Virus record (IMG/VR): IMGVR_UViG_3300034106_004416
Span: 1-42,172 of that record
DNA length: 42,172 nt
Reading direction: 5' to 3' (one strand)
Source: a virus
Shown one piece after another: positions 9,327 to 17,832 of the stretch (position 1 is its first letter; the number at the start of each line of letters is the position of its first letter). The position numbers were made by a program, and so were the translations under genes. The notes under the pieces are model-generated. The model made no database searches and had not been told where the DNA came from. It saw nothing but the letters and a program-made list of their open reading frames with translations.

Positions 9327-10207
9327 AGACTCAAATAGTAATACATCTATTACCAACAGAAATTGATGACTTTGAATGGCAAGTAAAACAATTAAAACTT
9401 GCTAGCTTTTATTTAAATAAAACCGATACTATTAATATAGATGTAACACTAAATCTAAATTTAGTTGATTGGAAAGAATCTAAATTTGAAAAACAATATT
9501 TTGTTGATAAATTTAATAATATTAAAAAACTTTGCAATTTTTGTGAAGATACAATATTTGAAATTGATGAAAATAATAAAGTACTTGGATGTGATGATAA
9601 ACGACGACAAACTATTCGAAAAGTCGATGATTCGATAAAAAATATAATTTATTTAGACTGTGATATTATTTTTACGCCCGAAACATTAAAGTATATATTG
9701 GACAGTACAGCATTAGTTGATAGTAAATACTACATTATATCACCACAAATTACAAAAGCTTGGGATAATACATGGGATTGTTTAGTTAATGATAATTATT
9801 TAAATCATCCATTGAATTATAATAGAGAATGTGATCCATATGAAACATCAATAATCAAAGATGAAATTAATTTGAAAAAAATAAACGAATTTAAATTTGG
9901 AGGTGGTTGGTTTAATCTTTTATCTACAAATCTATTAAAATTTACGGATATTCCTGATTCTTTTGGTCCATACGGTGTAGACGATACATATGTTATGATG
10001 TGTTCTCAATTGATGAAAAACAAAAGAATGGATGTTCAACAATATGTAATAGAAAACTTAATTGTCTCAGAAAATTATAAATATAGGTTTAACCCATATG
10101 AAAACTATTTAAAATGTATAAACAAAAAAGATGAATATAGAAAAAATGCGGAGGCAAATTTTTCCATTGAATTGAATAAATTTTATAATAAATTAAATAA
10201 TCTATGA
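9323..10207 (+). CDS. putative GT-A glycosyltransferase, family not recognised
   Basis: A 294-residue protein with GT-A-like features but no family I can name. A strand followed by IIYLDCDIIF near residues 107-116 supplies a DxD-like metal site. FGGGWFNLLS near 189-198 resembles the acceptor-side GGG/Trp loop of GT2-like enzymes, and FGPYGVDDTYVM near 213-224 carries an acidic pair in the usual catalytic-base position. No signal peptide or membrane segment. Four-base overlaps with both neighbours place it firmly in the glycan operon, which supports a glycosyltransferase role. Confidence 0.6.
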   Translation: MKTQIVIHLLPTEIDDFEWQVKQLKLASFYLNKTDTINIDVTLNLNLVDWKESKFEKQYFVDKFNNIKKLCNFCEDTIFEIDENNKVLGCDDKRRQTIRKVDDSIKNIIYLDCDIIFTPETLKYILDSTALVDSKYYIISPQITKAWDNTWDCLVNDNYLNHPLNYNRECDPYETSIIKDEINLKKINEFKFGGGWFNLLSTNLLKFTDIPDSFGPYGVDDTYVMMCSQLMKNKRMDVQQYVIENLIVSENYKYRFNPYENYLKCINKKDEYRKNAEANFSIELNKFYNKLNNL

Positions 10208-11034
10208 TTACAAATCAAGAAATTGGGTATAATGGTAGGCTTGGAAATCAAATGTTTCAATATGCAGTATTATTAAATCTTGCCAGTAAATTAAATACAG
10301 ATGTAGTTCTTCCGCTTAAAAATAATGATATTAAACCAGATGGATGTTTTGACTATTCTGTCAATAATTGGATTCCATATAAATTAGACTTATATGACTG
10401 TTTTAATATTACCGCAGTACAATCAAATAATATTGATATAAAACATGTATACAAAGAACCGCATTTTAATTATTCTGATACGATTAATAGTGTAATCGAT
10501 AATACATCTGTACAAGGTTATTTTCAAAGTGATAAATATTTTACTAATTCAAAAGAAAAAGTTCTATCCGAATTTGTCTTTAAAGATACAATAGAAATTG
10601 AAGCCAACTCATTCATAAATGATATTAAAAGTAATGTGGATGGAAGAGAAATAGTTGGAATACATGTTCGTCGAGGAGATGCAGTTGTAAATCCGACTTT
10701 TCATTTACTAAATGTAGAATATTTTGTATCTTGTATAACCAAATATTTTACAGATACTGAATATGCATTTGTATTTATTTCTGATGACATACAATGGTGT
10801 AAAAATACATTCGATAGTGCGGACAATGTGTTTTTTACCGGAAGATCTTCATTTGTTGATTTAAGTATAATGAGCAAATGTGATCATAATATTATATCTA
10901 ATTCTAGTTATAGTTGGTGGGGAGCTTATTTAAATAAAAATAAAAATAAAAAAATAGTATCACCATCTAAATGGTTTAAAAGCGAATCAATAATAATGAA
11001 AGATTTATATTGTAAAGATTGGATAATCGAATAA
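10204..11034 (+). CDS. GT11 alpha-1,2-fucosyltransferase
   Basis: Inverting GT-B enzyme of family GT11, which transfers L-fucose from GDP-fucose in alpha-1,2 linkage, usually onto galactose. The family start motif GRLGNQMFQYA is at residues 11-21, the donor-binding HVRRGD at 154-159, and the C-terminal SNSSYSWWGAYL near 232-243. VQGYFQSDKYF near 103-113 is also typical. At 276 residues it is near the usual 280-300. The start overlaps the preceding gene by 4 bases. Together with the GT6 and GT10-like genes it forms the enzyme trio that makes H, A/B and Lewis-type structures in other organisms. Confidence 0.92.
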   Translation: MITNQEIGYNGRLGNQMFQYAVLLNLASKLNTDVVLPLKNNDIKPDGCFDYSVNNWIPYKLDLYDCFNITAVQSNNIDIKHVYKEPHFNYSDTINSVIDNTSVQGYFQSDKYFTNSKEKVLSEFVFKDTIEIEANSFINDIKSNVDGREIVGIHVRRGDAVVNPTFHLLNVEYFVSCITKYFTDTEYAFVFISDDIQWCKNTFDSADNVFFTGRSSFVDLSIMSKCDHNIISNSSYSWWGAYLNKNKNKKIVSPSKWFKSESIIMKDLYCKDWIIE

Positions 11035-11046
11035 AATTTAAACAAA

Positions 11047-11973
11047 ATGAAAAAATTTATAGTTACAACTACAATTAATAAACCTACAAAAGCAACATTA
11101 AAGTTTTGTGAAATTGCAAAAAATCAAAACTGGCAATTTGTTATTGTTGGAGATTTGAAAACTCCTCATGACGAATATAAAGCATTAGAGAATGATAATG
11201 TAATTTATTTATCACCAGAAAAACAAGAATCTTTTTGTAAAGAATTGAGTGATATTATTGGATGGAGAACTATTCAACGAAGAAATATTGGATTTGTATA
11301 TACATACAGACAAGGTGCAGATTTAATCGCAACAGTAGATGATGACAATATTCCATATGAAAATTGGGGTGACAATATATTAGTAGATAAAGAAGTTGAA
11401 GTAGACATTTATACTAACTTATATAGTAATTATTTTGATCCAATTTCAGTAACAAATTGTAATGATCTATGGCATAGAGGATATCCAATCGAATGCCTAA
11501 ATGTTAAAAACAATAATGAATACAAAGGTAAATTTAAACGCAATGTATTAATTCAAGCCGACTTTTGGGATGGTGATCCTGATATAGACGCAATTTGTAG
11601 ATTAAGTAAAAAACCAATAGTAAAATTTAACAAATTTGATCCATTTGCATCAACTCAACTTGCACCGTTTAATTCACAAAATACATTCTTATCAAGAAAA
11701 GTATTGCCATTTTATGCAGTTTTACCATATATAGGAAGAATGGATGATATATGGGGAAGTTACATTACACAACATTATTTCCCAAATAGTGTTGTTTATA
11801 ATAAAGCTACTGTATATCAAGAAAGAAATGTTCAAGATCTAATTAAAAACATGGAAAATGAAGTAATTGGATACAAAAATACATTTAAATTATTAAATGA
11901 TATATCCAATTATCAATCATATTTACCTGAACAAACTCTCAATTTTTGGAATGTTTATAGAAACCAATTTTAA
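11047..11973 (+). CDS. STELLO/DUF288-like glycosyltransferase
   Basis: A 308-residue protein resembling the catalytic part of the STELLO/DUF288 family of GT-A-like proteins. It starts with KFIVTTTINKPT, has WQFVIVGDLKTP near residues 30-41, and shows the family's core RRNIGFVYTYRQGADLIA then TVDDDNIP near 79-103, where the DDD is the likely metal and nucleotide-sugar site. No membrane anchor is present, unlike plant STELLO proteins. Members are common in phage and bacterial surface-glycan loci, where their exact acceptors are unknown. It begins 12 bases after the GT11 stop. Confidence 0.65.
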   Translation: MKKFIVTTTINKPTKATLKFCEIAKNQNWQFVIVGDLKTPHDEYKALENDNVIYLSPEKQESFCKELSDIIGWRTIQRRNIGFVYTYRQGADLIATVDDDNIPYENWGDNILVDKEVEVDIYTNLYSNYFDPISVTNCNDLWHRGYPIECLNVKNNNEYKGKFKRNVLIQADFWDGDPDIDAICRLSKKPIVKFNKFDPFASTQLAPFNSQNTFLSRKVLPFYAVLPYIGRMDDIWGSYITQHYFPNSVVYNKATVYQERNVQDLIKNMENEVIGYKNTFKLLNDISNYQSYLPEQTLNFWNVYRNQF

Positions 11974-11976
11974 TAT

Positions 11977-12849
11977 ATGAAATTATCAGCTGTTATAGTA
12001 TCAAGAAACGACAATTACGGTGGAAATCTAATTGAAAGATCAACATATTGTTTCAATTCAATGATCGACACATTTGATGAAGTATTTTACATCGACTGGA
12101 ATAGTGACACTCACAGTTTATTATATGATGTAAAAGATAATGTTCAATTCAAAGGAAACTTTCATCACATCGTAATAGAACCAAAAATTGCTAAAATACT
12201 TACAAATTATGACCCACAAGCACAAAAATGTTGTGAAGTCTTAGGAAGAAATATTGGATTGCGAAGATCCTCAGGCGAATGGATAATTTCTACAAATATT
12301 GATATTATTGCTCCTAAAAGAGATGAATTGATAAATACTATCAATGGTTTAGACAATAACACATTTTATACAATAAGTAGAAGAGGAATTGATTTGGAAA
12401 AAATTATAGAATTCCATAAAACAGGCAATTGTGAATATAAAAAATGGAAAGAATTGAGAGAGTATGCAATAGAAACATCGGAAGAAAGATATTTCGACGA
12501 AAAAACAGTTGAAGACGACAATTATAGTATCGTAAATTGTTGTGGCGATTTTCAATTGGCACATAGAAATGTATGGCACACAATAAAAGGAATGGAAGAG
12601 GAATTGATCTATCCATTGTATGCAGATACAAATGTACAAAAGAAAGCTGTTATGCATGGTTTTGGATTAAAAGCAATCTATAATCCCGCATTATTTCATA
12701 TTAATCATGGCAAAGGAGGAGGAGGATTTTTGTCAGGAATTAATAGAAAACCAAATGATATACACCGAGCAATAACATATCAATTTAAAACACTAAATCC
12801 AGAAACATGGGGATTTAGTGATATAGAAATTGAGTATGAAATTTTATAA
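11977..12849 (+). CDS. GT2-like glycosyltransferase
   Basis: A 290-residue GT-A-type protein and the last plus-strand gene of the island. The N-terminal SAVIVSRNDNYGGN resembles a GT2 first strand and donor loop. RNIGLRRSSGEWIISTNIDII near residues 88-108 matches the GT2 helix and the DxD region (here Asn-Ile-Asp), and a GDFQLAHRNVW...GMEE block near 188-207 matches the C-terminal acceptor domain of galactosyltransferase or chondroitin-polymerase-like enzymes. Its stop codon overlaps the stop of the oppositely oriented rmlB by 6 bases, leaving no space for a separate terminator. Substrate unknown. Confidence 0.68.
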   Translation: MKLSAVIVSRNDNYGGNLIERSTYCFNSMIDTFDEVFYIDWNSDTHSLLYDVKDNVQFKGNFHHIVIEPKIAKILTNYDPQAQKCCEVLGRNIGLRRSSGEWIISTNIDIIAPKRDELINTINGLDNNTFYTISRRGIDLEKIIEFHKTGNCEYKKWKELREYAIETSEERYFDEKTVEDDNYSIVNCCGDFQLAHRNVWHTIKGMEEELIYPLYADTNVQKKAVMHGFGLKAIYNPALFHINHGKGGGGFLSGINRKPNDIHRAITYQFKTLNPETWGFSDIEIEYEIL

Positions 12850-13800
12850 ATAACTTTTTACTGTTTTTCTCAAACTTTCATTGAATTCACTCAATTTAAA
12901 ATTGGGGAATTCCATTAAAAAGTCTTTATTATCAATTGCATATCTAAAATCATGGCCAGGACGATCAGATACATATTCAAACCATTCCCAGTCAACTTTT
13001 TGATTTGTAATGGTTTCATATACAGCAACAATCGAATGAATTAATTGTATATTAGACATTTCATTGTTGCCCCCAATCAAATATTGTTTTCCTATAATAC
13101 CATCTAATAGAACATTAATTAACGCACTAACATGGTCTTTAACATAGATCCAATCTCTAATATTCAAACCATTTCCGTATAATGGTATTGTTTCTTTATT
13201 TTTTAACTTGTTAATACAGACTGGTATAAACTTTTCTGAATATTGTCTCGGTCCAAAATTATTACTACAATTTGTAATTATTGCAGGAAAATTATAAGTC
13301 TTAACATAACTTCTTACTAAGAAGTCGCTAGCTGCTTTACTTGCAGCATATGGACTGTTTGGTCTATAAGCACTATCAATATTAAATTCTCTTTCTTTAT
13401 AATTTAAACTACCAAATACTTCATCGGTAGATACATGTATGAATTTCTGTATGTTTATACTTTTAAACATTTCTAATAAATTAAAAGTGCCAACAATATT
13501 TGTGTCTATAAACTTTTTTGGTCCTACAATAGAATTATCTACATGAGACTCTGCTGCAAAATGTATTATATAATTTAAATTTAATGATTCAAAATAACTT
13601 TTTTGATTTGGAAAATATGCAGCGTATATATCCATTGTCAACTTTTGATATCTATCGTCAGATTCAAATGGAAGATTTTTATTTGATGCATATGTATTTG
13701 CATCCAAATTATATAATTTTGTAATATCGTCTTTTTTAAGGATTTCTTCAATAAAATGACTTCCAATAAATCCACTTCCGCCTGTAACTAGTATATTCAT
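12844..13800 (-). CDS. rmlB: dTDP-glucose 4,6-dehydratase
   Basis: Extended SDR enzyme that turns dTDP-glucose into dTDP-4-keto-6-deoxyglucose, the branch point for rhamnose and many deoxysugars. The NAD motif TGGSGFIGSH lies at residues 6-15, AAESHVDNSI at 82-91, STDEVFGSL (catalytic Thr-Asp-Glu) at 124-132 and YAASKAASD (YxxxK, Y151/K155) at 151-159. The length of 318 residues is normal. Third gene of a divergent minus-strand group with rmlA and the E1-type dehydrase, separated from the latter by a roughly 100-base AT-rich gap in which I see no clear hairpin. CDP-glucose dehydratase is a possible alternative, but the motifs favour RmlB. Confidence 0.9.
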   Translation of the reverse strand: MNILVTGGSGFIGSHFIEEILKKDDITKLYNLDANTYASNKNLPFESDDRYQKLTMDIYAAYFPNQKSYFESLNLNYIIHFAAESHVDNSIVGPKKFIDTNIVGTFNLLEMFKSINIQKFIHVSTDEVFGSLNYKEREFNIDSAYRPNSPYAASKAASDFLVRSYVKTYNFPAIITNCSNNFGPRQYSEKFIPVCINKLKNKETIPLYGNGLNIRDWIYVKDHVSALINVLLDGIIGKQYLIGGNNEMSNIQLIHSIVAVYETITNQKVDWEWFEYVSDRPGHDFRYAIDNKDFLMEFPNFKLSEFNESLRKTVKSYL

Positions 13801-13901
13801 AGTAATGTTTTTATTCCTTGATAAATAGAAATATATTATTAAACTTCTATTTTATTAAAATTATTCAGATTTAAATACATATATTTTATCTACAAAATAA
13901 A

Positions 13902-15194
13902 TCAACTTTCATACTTCTGAACAATTTCTTTAATATAATCTAAATTGTCCTGGGTTAATGTTGGTGAGGAACCTAAAAAGAATACATTACCAAGTACATT
14001 GGTTGCATTTGGGTAGTTCCTCCAAGTTTCTAAATGTGTATACGCAGGGTGTAATAAAATATTACCAGCAAAATAATTTCTGGTTTGAATACCGTGTGTT
14101 TCAAGATAAATAACCAACTTACTCTTTTGTTCAAATGTTTCACAAATTACTGGTACACCAAACCAAGATACATCAGCTTTATCATGTTTGATTGGAAATC
14201 TTAGTCCTTTAATCGAAGATAAAATATTTTGTATAATATCTTTGTTTTTCTTTCTTGCTTCATGAATCCCATCAGCTTTCTTTAACTGTGACAGTCCAAT
14301 GCCACCTTGTAGATCCAATGGTTTTAAATTGTATCCAATCTGGGAGAAGAAATATTTATGGTCAATTTCATATGGAAGTTCTTTAATCCATTGACTAAAT
14401 CTGCAATTACAACTACCGTTCTTTAACAAATTTGCAGGACCAACACAATAACAGTCCCGACCCCACCAAGCAAATGTTCTAGCCAACTTAACAATTTCTT
14501 CAATATTGGATGATACCATACCACCTTCACCAGTAGTGATGTGATGTGCGGGATAAAAACTACAACTTGTAGCAATAGCATATTCATCCAAATGTTTACC
14601 ATTCCATTTGCTACCATAACTGTCACAACCATCCATAATGATTTCAAGGTTATGAGTTTTAGCAATTTCTACCAATCTATCCATGTCAGGTGGATTTCCT
14701 AATACAGGAGATACAAATATAGCTTTGGTATTTGAAGTAATCTTTTTTACCAATTCATCCAAATCAAAATTAAGTGTGTTGTATTCAATATCAACAAATA
14801 CAGGTTTTAATCCATTTTGAATAACTGGATTCAATGTAGTTGGAAATCCAACAACTGATATTAGAATTTCATCAGTAGAAGTCCATTTGAAATATTGTTT
14901 AAGTGATGCAATCATTACAAGATTAGCTGAACTGCCAGAATTTACCATTACAGAATATTTTTGGTTTACTGTCTTACTAAACTCTCTTTCAAACTGATAT
15001 ACTTTTTCACCACTAACAAACCACTTGCCAAACAACAATGAATCAATTGCTTCTGTTAATTCATCTTCATCCATTAATGGACCGGAATAATATACTTTGT
15101 CTTTAGCACCTTTAAGATTATGACAATATTCCGGCACAAATTGAGTCTTTTGTACTTCTTTAATAAAATTTCTAATTAATTCTTTTTTATTCAT
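13902..15194 (-). CDS. E1-type PMP/[2Fe-2S] sugar 3-dehydrase (RfbH/DdhC-like)
   Basis: A member of the DegT/DnrJ/EryC1/StrS fold that, in its E1 subgroup, removes the 3-hydroxyl of a 4-keto-6-deoxy nucleotide sugar. The PLP-binding Lys of aminotransferases is replaced by His in SFYPAHHITTGEGG (H217), the hallmark of PMP-dependent dehydrases. Iron-sulfur cysteines are also in place: C190, then exactly 57 residues to C248, one residue to C250, then C262/C264 (the last gap is longer than the classical seven). Start chosen at 15194 because it makes an ATGAATAA overlap with the rmlA stop; an upstream Met at 15239 would add 15 residues. The expected reductase partner (DdhD/E3) is not in the window. 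Classical E1 acts on the CDP sugar, while the neighbours make dTDP sugars. Confidence 0.86.
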   Translation of the reverse strand: MNKKELIRNFIKEVQKTQFVPEYCHNLKGAKDKVYYSGPLMDEDELTEAIDSLLFGKWFVSGEKVYQFEREFSKTVNQKYSVMVNSGSSANLVMIASLKQYFKWTSTDEILISVVGFPTTLNPVIQNGLKPVFVDIEYNTLNFDLDELVKKITSNTKAIFVSPVLGNPPDMDRLVEIAKTHNLEIIMDGCDSYGSKWNGKHLDEYAIATSCSFYPAHHITTGEGGMVSSNIEEIVKLARTFAWWGRDCYCVGPANLLKNGSCNCRFSQWIKELPYEIDHKYFFSQIGYNLKPLDLQGGIGLSQLKKADGIHEARKKNKDIIQNILSSIKGLRFPIKHDKADVSWFGVPVICETFEQKSKLVIYLETHGIQTRNYFAGNILLHPAYTHLETWRNYPNATNVLGNVFFLGSSPTLTQDNLDYIKEIVQKYES

Positions 15195-16026
15195 ATTTCT
15201 GTAAATAAGATTTATACTCTGATTTTGGTAATTTATCAATCACTTTTTTAAGTTGATTTTTATTTATAAAACCTTTGTTGTAACATTCTTCTTCAACACA
15301 TCCAATTCTTATTCCCTGTCTTTCTTGAATAGTTTTAACATAAGCCGCACTTTGAAATAAAGTATCAGGCTGTCCTGCATCCAACCAAGCAGTTCCTCTA
15401 GGAAATTTGATTACATCTATAGCATCATTATTTAAATATATATTCATAATATCAGTTATTTCTAATTCACCTCTCTTGGAAGGTTTTAACGATTTAGAAT
15501 ATCCAATTACTTTATTATCAAAGAAATATAAACCTGGTATTGCATAACTACTAATAAATTCTTTTGGTTTTTCTACAATCTGTTTTATATTATCTCCATC
15601 AAATTGTACAACTGCATAATCCCATGGATTTGTTACTTCATATGCAAATACTAAAGAACCTTTAAAATCCATCTTGGTTCTAGGTATACCATGAAAAATA
15701 TTATCACCCAATATTAAAGATACATTATCATTCCCAATAAAATCTTCGGCAATAATAAACGATTCGGCAATACCATTAGGTTTATATTGTACTTTATATA
15801 CAATGTCTAATCCAAGATGATTTCCATTACCAAACATTCTTTCATACATTGGAAGATATTCAGGAGATGATATAATACAAAACTCTTTAATACCACAACT
15901 AATCATAGTACTAAGAGGATAATAAATCATGGGTTTGTCATAAACAGGCAACAATTGTTTATTTACAACAGTTGTAAGTGGATATAATCTGTTACCAGAT
16001 CCACCAGATAAAATAATTCCTTTCAT
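15187..16026 (-). CDS. rmlA: glucose-1-phosphate thymidylyltransferase
   Basis: Nucleotidyltransferase that condenses glucose-1-phosphate and dTTP into dTDP-glucose. The N-terminus has the signature GGSGNRLYPLT at residues 8-18 and KQLLPVYDKPMIYYPLS near 24-40. LGDNIFHG near 110-117 holds the catalytic Asp, and WLDAGQPD near 222-229 is the C-terminal signature. The length of 279 residues is close to the usual 290. First gene of the minus-strand deoxysugar group; it reads divergently from the small membrane-protein gene at 16068 across a 41-base AT-rich gap. A TATAAATA sequence lies about 13 bases before the start. The last 8 bases overlap the start of the dehydrase gene. Confidence 0.93.
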   Translation of the reverse strand: MKGIILSGGSGNRLYPLTTVVNKQLLPVYDKPMIYYPLSTMISCGIKEFCIISSPEYLPMYERMFGNGNHLGLDIVYKVQYKPNGIAESFIIAEDFIGNDNVSLILGDNIFHGIPRTKMDFKGSLVFAYEVTNPWDYAVVQFDGDNIKQIVEKPKEFISSYAIPGLYFFDNKVIGYSKSLKPSKRGELEITDIMNIYLNNDAIDVIKFPRGTAWLDAGQPDTLFQSAAYVKTIQERQGIRIGCVEEECYNKGFINKNQLKKVIDKLPKSEYKSYLQKYE

Positions 16027-16068
16027 AACAATATTAATATTTATACATACAAAATACTATAGTTTATA
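16009..16068. promoter_or_regulatory. divergent AT-rich intergenic region of rmlA and 16068 gene
   Basis: The 41 bases between the divergent starts are almost pure A/T. On the minus strand TATAAATA lies about 13 bases before the rmlA start, the form of the T4 late promoter. On the plus strand TATAGT lies 4 bases before the start at 16068. One copy of each is not proof in such AT-rich DNA. Confidence 0.3.
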
Positions 16069-16391
16069 TGATTTTTTTATTTGTATTTATTCTTATTATA
16101 TGGTTCAACACAGAAGCATTTGTTGAATATAGTCACTTCTTAAAACTTAAATGGTTCAAAGTAAATGATTATTTGAATGCAAAAGAAACAGACTTCACAC
16201 TCACATATCATTCATATCTATTACAAAAACATAATAACTTTTTTACCAGATTAATTACTTGTCCATTTTGTCTAAATTTTTGGTTGATTTTAATAGGAAA
16301 ATTTATTTTTGGTTATTCGTTTCTAGAAATACCTACTATTTATGTAACATCACTAATTACATACTTTGTATTCAATAAGTTATCACCATGA
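16068..16391 (+). CDS. small membrane protein with CPFC motif
   Basis: A 107-residue hydrophobic protein of unknown function. There is one N-terminal membrane helix (about residues 1-15) and two more in the C-terminal half (about 70-85 and 88-103). A CPFCLNFW motif lies directly before the second helix. The Cys pair at the membrane edge resembles the arrangement in some DUF1360-type small membrane proteins, but this is a weak likeness. A 45-residue polar loop separates helix 1 from the Cys pair. It is divergent from rmlA and overlaps the next plus-strand gene by 4 bases. Confidence 0.6.
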   Translation: MIFLFVFILIIWFNTEAFVEYSHFLKLKWFKVNDYLNAKETDFTLTYHSYLLQKHNNFFTRLITCPFCLNFWLILIGKFIFGYSFLEIPTIYVTSLITYFVFNKLSP

Positions 16392-16681
16392 GAATCTCCA
16401 ATTTAAATGAATTATACAACTATATCAAAACAAAAGAACAATTAACATCCAATGGAAGTTTAATGCAAATATGTGCTTGTGTAGATCAATTTAAAAATAT
16501 ATGCAGTTGTAAAGCAAAAGAAAAAGGTCAAAAATTATTTGACTGTAATAACAAATATGTTTCTACAATAAATAACATTGACCAACAAACCATAGATTTA
16601 TTGTTTTCAGTAACAGATGAAAAATCAATAGAATTTTATGATAATTCTATTCACATCAAAACTATTTCAGTATCTCCTTAA
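16388..16681 (+). CDS. unrecognised Cys-rich small protein
   Basis: A 97-residue soluble protein I do not recognise. Five cysteines cluster in the first half (CACVDQFKNICSC near residues 29-41, then FDC near 53), which could bind a metal or form disulfides. The rest is polar without repeats. The start overlaps the membrane-protein gene by 4 bases, so the two are probably co-translated. Its 3' end overlaps the convergent nucleotide-kinase gene by 20 bases. Its coupling to a protein with a CPFC motif suggests the two act together, but this is inference only. Confidence 0.55.
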   Translation: MRISNLNELYNYIKTKEQLTSNGSLMQICACVDQFKNICSCKAKEKGQKLFDCNNKYVSTINNIDQQTIDLLFSVTDEKSIEFYDNSIHIKTISVSP

Positions 16682-17312
16682 GACAATCCTCTACAATAAG
16701 ATTTAAATTCGGATTGTTAATCAAATCACTGTGATTTTTATCAGTAACTATTTGTTCCCATTCAACTTTATAATCGGCAAGAAATCTAATCTTAGGATCA
16801 TTCAACGCTTCATGTTGATTAGGAGCTTCTGTATAGATTTTCTTACTTTTATCATTGACTCTATAATGTCTTCCATCAGTAGAAAATCCATAAGTATATT
16901 TACTAATATGAACCAACTTGCCACCCAGTTGTTTCTTCAACCAAAATACTTCATCGTCGGTATATTCTACATAACGAATGTCGCTGATAAAATTAACATC
17001 GTTAGTATCTTTCTTTAATTCCTCATGTAATAACCCCGTCCAATATTTACCCTCAGTCTGTTTTCGTTTTACACCACCATACCATACCAACATTTCTCTA
17101 AAGGCATTCTTATCTTCGGTCTTTTCACTGAAAGAACTCAATCCCAACTTTTCTTGAATAAACGGTTCACAATCTTTTTTCAAGAAATATGCAAGTGCAT
17201 ATGTTTTAGATGTCAAGTTGTACTTTTCTTTTAAGACTTTTTGCGCAATATCACAAAATAAATTCTTGCCACTTCTAGCAAATCCAGATACTCCTATATA
17301 AATTTTATTCAT
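16662..17312 (-). CDS. P-loop deoxynucleoside monophosphate kinase-like protein
   Basis: A 216-residue P-loop kinase resembling T4 gp1 (dNMP kinase), which phosphorylates dNMPs for phage DNA synthesis. The Walker A region is GVSGFARSGKN at residues 8-18. FISDIRYVEYTDDEVFWLKK near 118-137 corresponds to the acidic DxR segment where gp1 reads PDTRQDHE, and GGKLVHISK follows. The overall order (P-loop, a Trp/Gly-containing substrate region REMLVWYGG, DIR, IH) agrees with the family. Its start overlaps the stop of the gp62-like gene with an ATGAATAA junction. It could act on modified or ordinary nucleotides; the exact base preference is unknown. Confidence 0.7.
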   Translation of the reverse strand: MNKIYIGVSGFARSGKNLFCDIAQKVLKEKYNLTSKTYALAYFLKKDCEPFIQEKLGLSSFSEKTEDKNAFREMLVWYGGVKRKQTEGKYWTGLLHEELKKDTNDVNFISDIRYVEYTDDEVFWLKKQLGGKLVHISKYTYGFSTDGRHYRVNDKSKKIYTEAPNQHEALNDPKIRFLADYKVEWEQIVTDKNHSDLINNPNLNLIVEDCLKEILK

Positions 17313-17832
17313 TCTCCATTAACCCTTCTATTTCTTTTTCTGATTTACCATATTGTTTACATATATCAATCAGACTATTAATACCACTTTCCGTTCTGAA
17401 AAATAGTACACAATAACTATAGGCATCATCTTTGCTAACCTCAAATTTATTTGATACCAATTGAATTAAATCTTTGTTGAATTTTACTTTGTTAGGTTTA
17501 ATCCACTTACAAAACCGTCTGCCATGTGGTACAAAGTCACATAATACCTTATAAAGATGTTTCTCAGGTAAGATGTCAAAATACTTGGATACAAACGCAA
17601 TTTCTTCAATAATCATTTGATCCATACCAAGTCCCATCAATAATGTATACTTATTGAACGATTTAATATCTGCTGCAGTAAGTGTATCAAAATACTTAGG
17701 ATTCTTAACTTCCCTAATTTGATTGATATGATCAAATAAAGATTTACTCTTCGTTAAGTTCTGCGTCTCTTCGCTCGATTGATTTGAATCGTTCTTTGAG
17801 AGAGGGGTTTTTTGTTTTTTGGGTCTTCCCAT
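17305..17832 (-). CDS. clamp-loader small subunit, T4 gp62-like
   Basis: A 175-residue protein whose second half resembles T4 gp62, the single small subunit that joins four gp44 ATPases to load the sliding clamp. The best block is FVPHGRRFCKWIK near residues 105-117, followed by LIQLVSNKFEVSKDDAYSY near 124-142. It lines up with the gp62 segment containing VPRGKRYGKWAK and LAKRYQVNTNDAINY (recalled, not searched). The N-terminal 35 residues are basic, Ser/Gln-rich and probably disordered. The start at 17832 makes an 89-base overlap with the preceding membrane-protein gene, long for this genome; a later start would still keep the conserved region. No gp44 or gp45 gene lies in the window. Confidence 0.72.
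   Translation of the reverse strand: MGRPKKQKTPLSKNDSNQSSEETQNLTKSKSLFDHINQIREVKNPKYFDTLTAADIKSFNKYTLLMGLGMDQMIIEEIAFVSKYFDILPEKHLYKVLCDFVPHGRRFCKWIKPNKVKFNKDLIQLVSNKFEVSKDDAYSYCVLFFRTESGINSLIDICKQYGKSEKEIEGLMENE

Noticed and set aside
12349-12657. 102-residue minus-strand frame inside the GT2-like gene
   Set aside because: It lies entirely antisense to a gene with glycosyltransferase motifs and operon overlap; Cys/Phe-rich shadow composition.
1-12849. The glycan island as a plain bacterial O-antigen locus instead of phage DNA
   Set aside because: It is continuous with phage replication genes without a mobile-element border and shares their tight overlaps and lack of Shine-Dalgarno sites; bacterial origin by older transfer remains possible.
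13801-13901. Intergenic gap between rmlB and the dehydrase gene as a possible RNA gene
   Set aside because: Only AT-rich sequence; no stable stem, tRNA-like arms or G/C-rich region.
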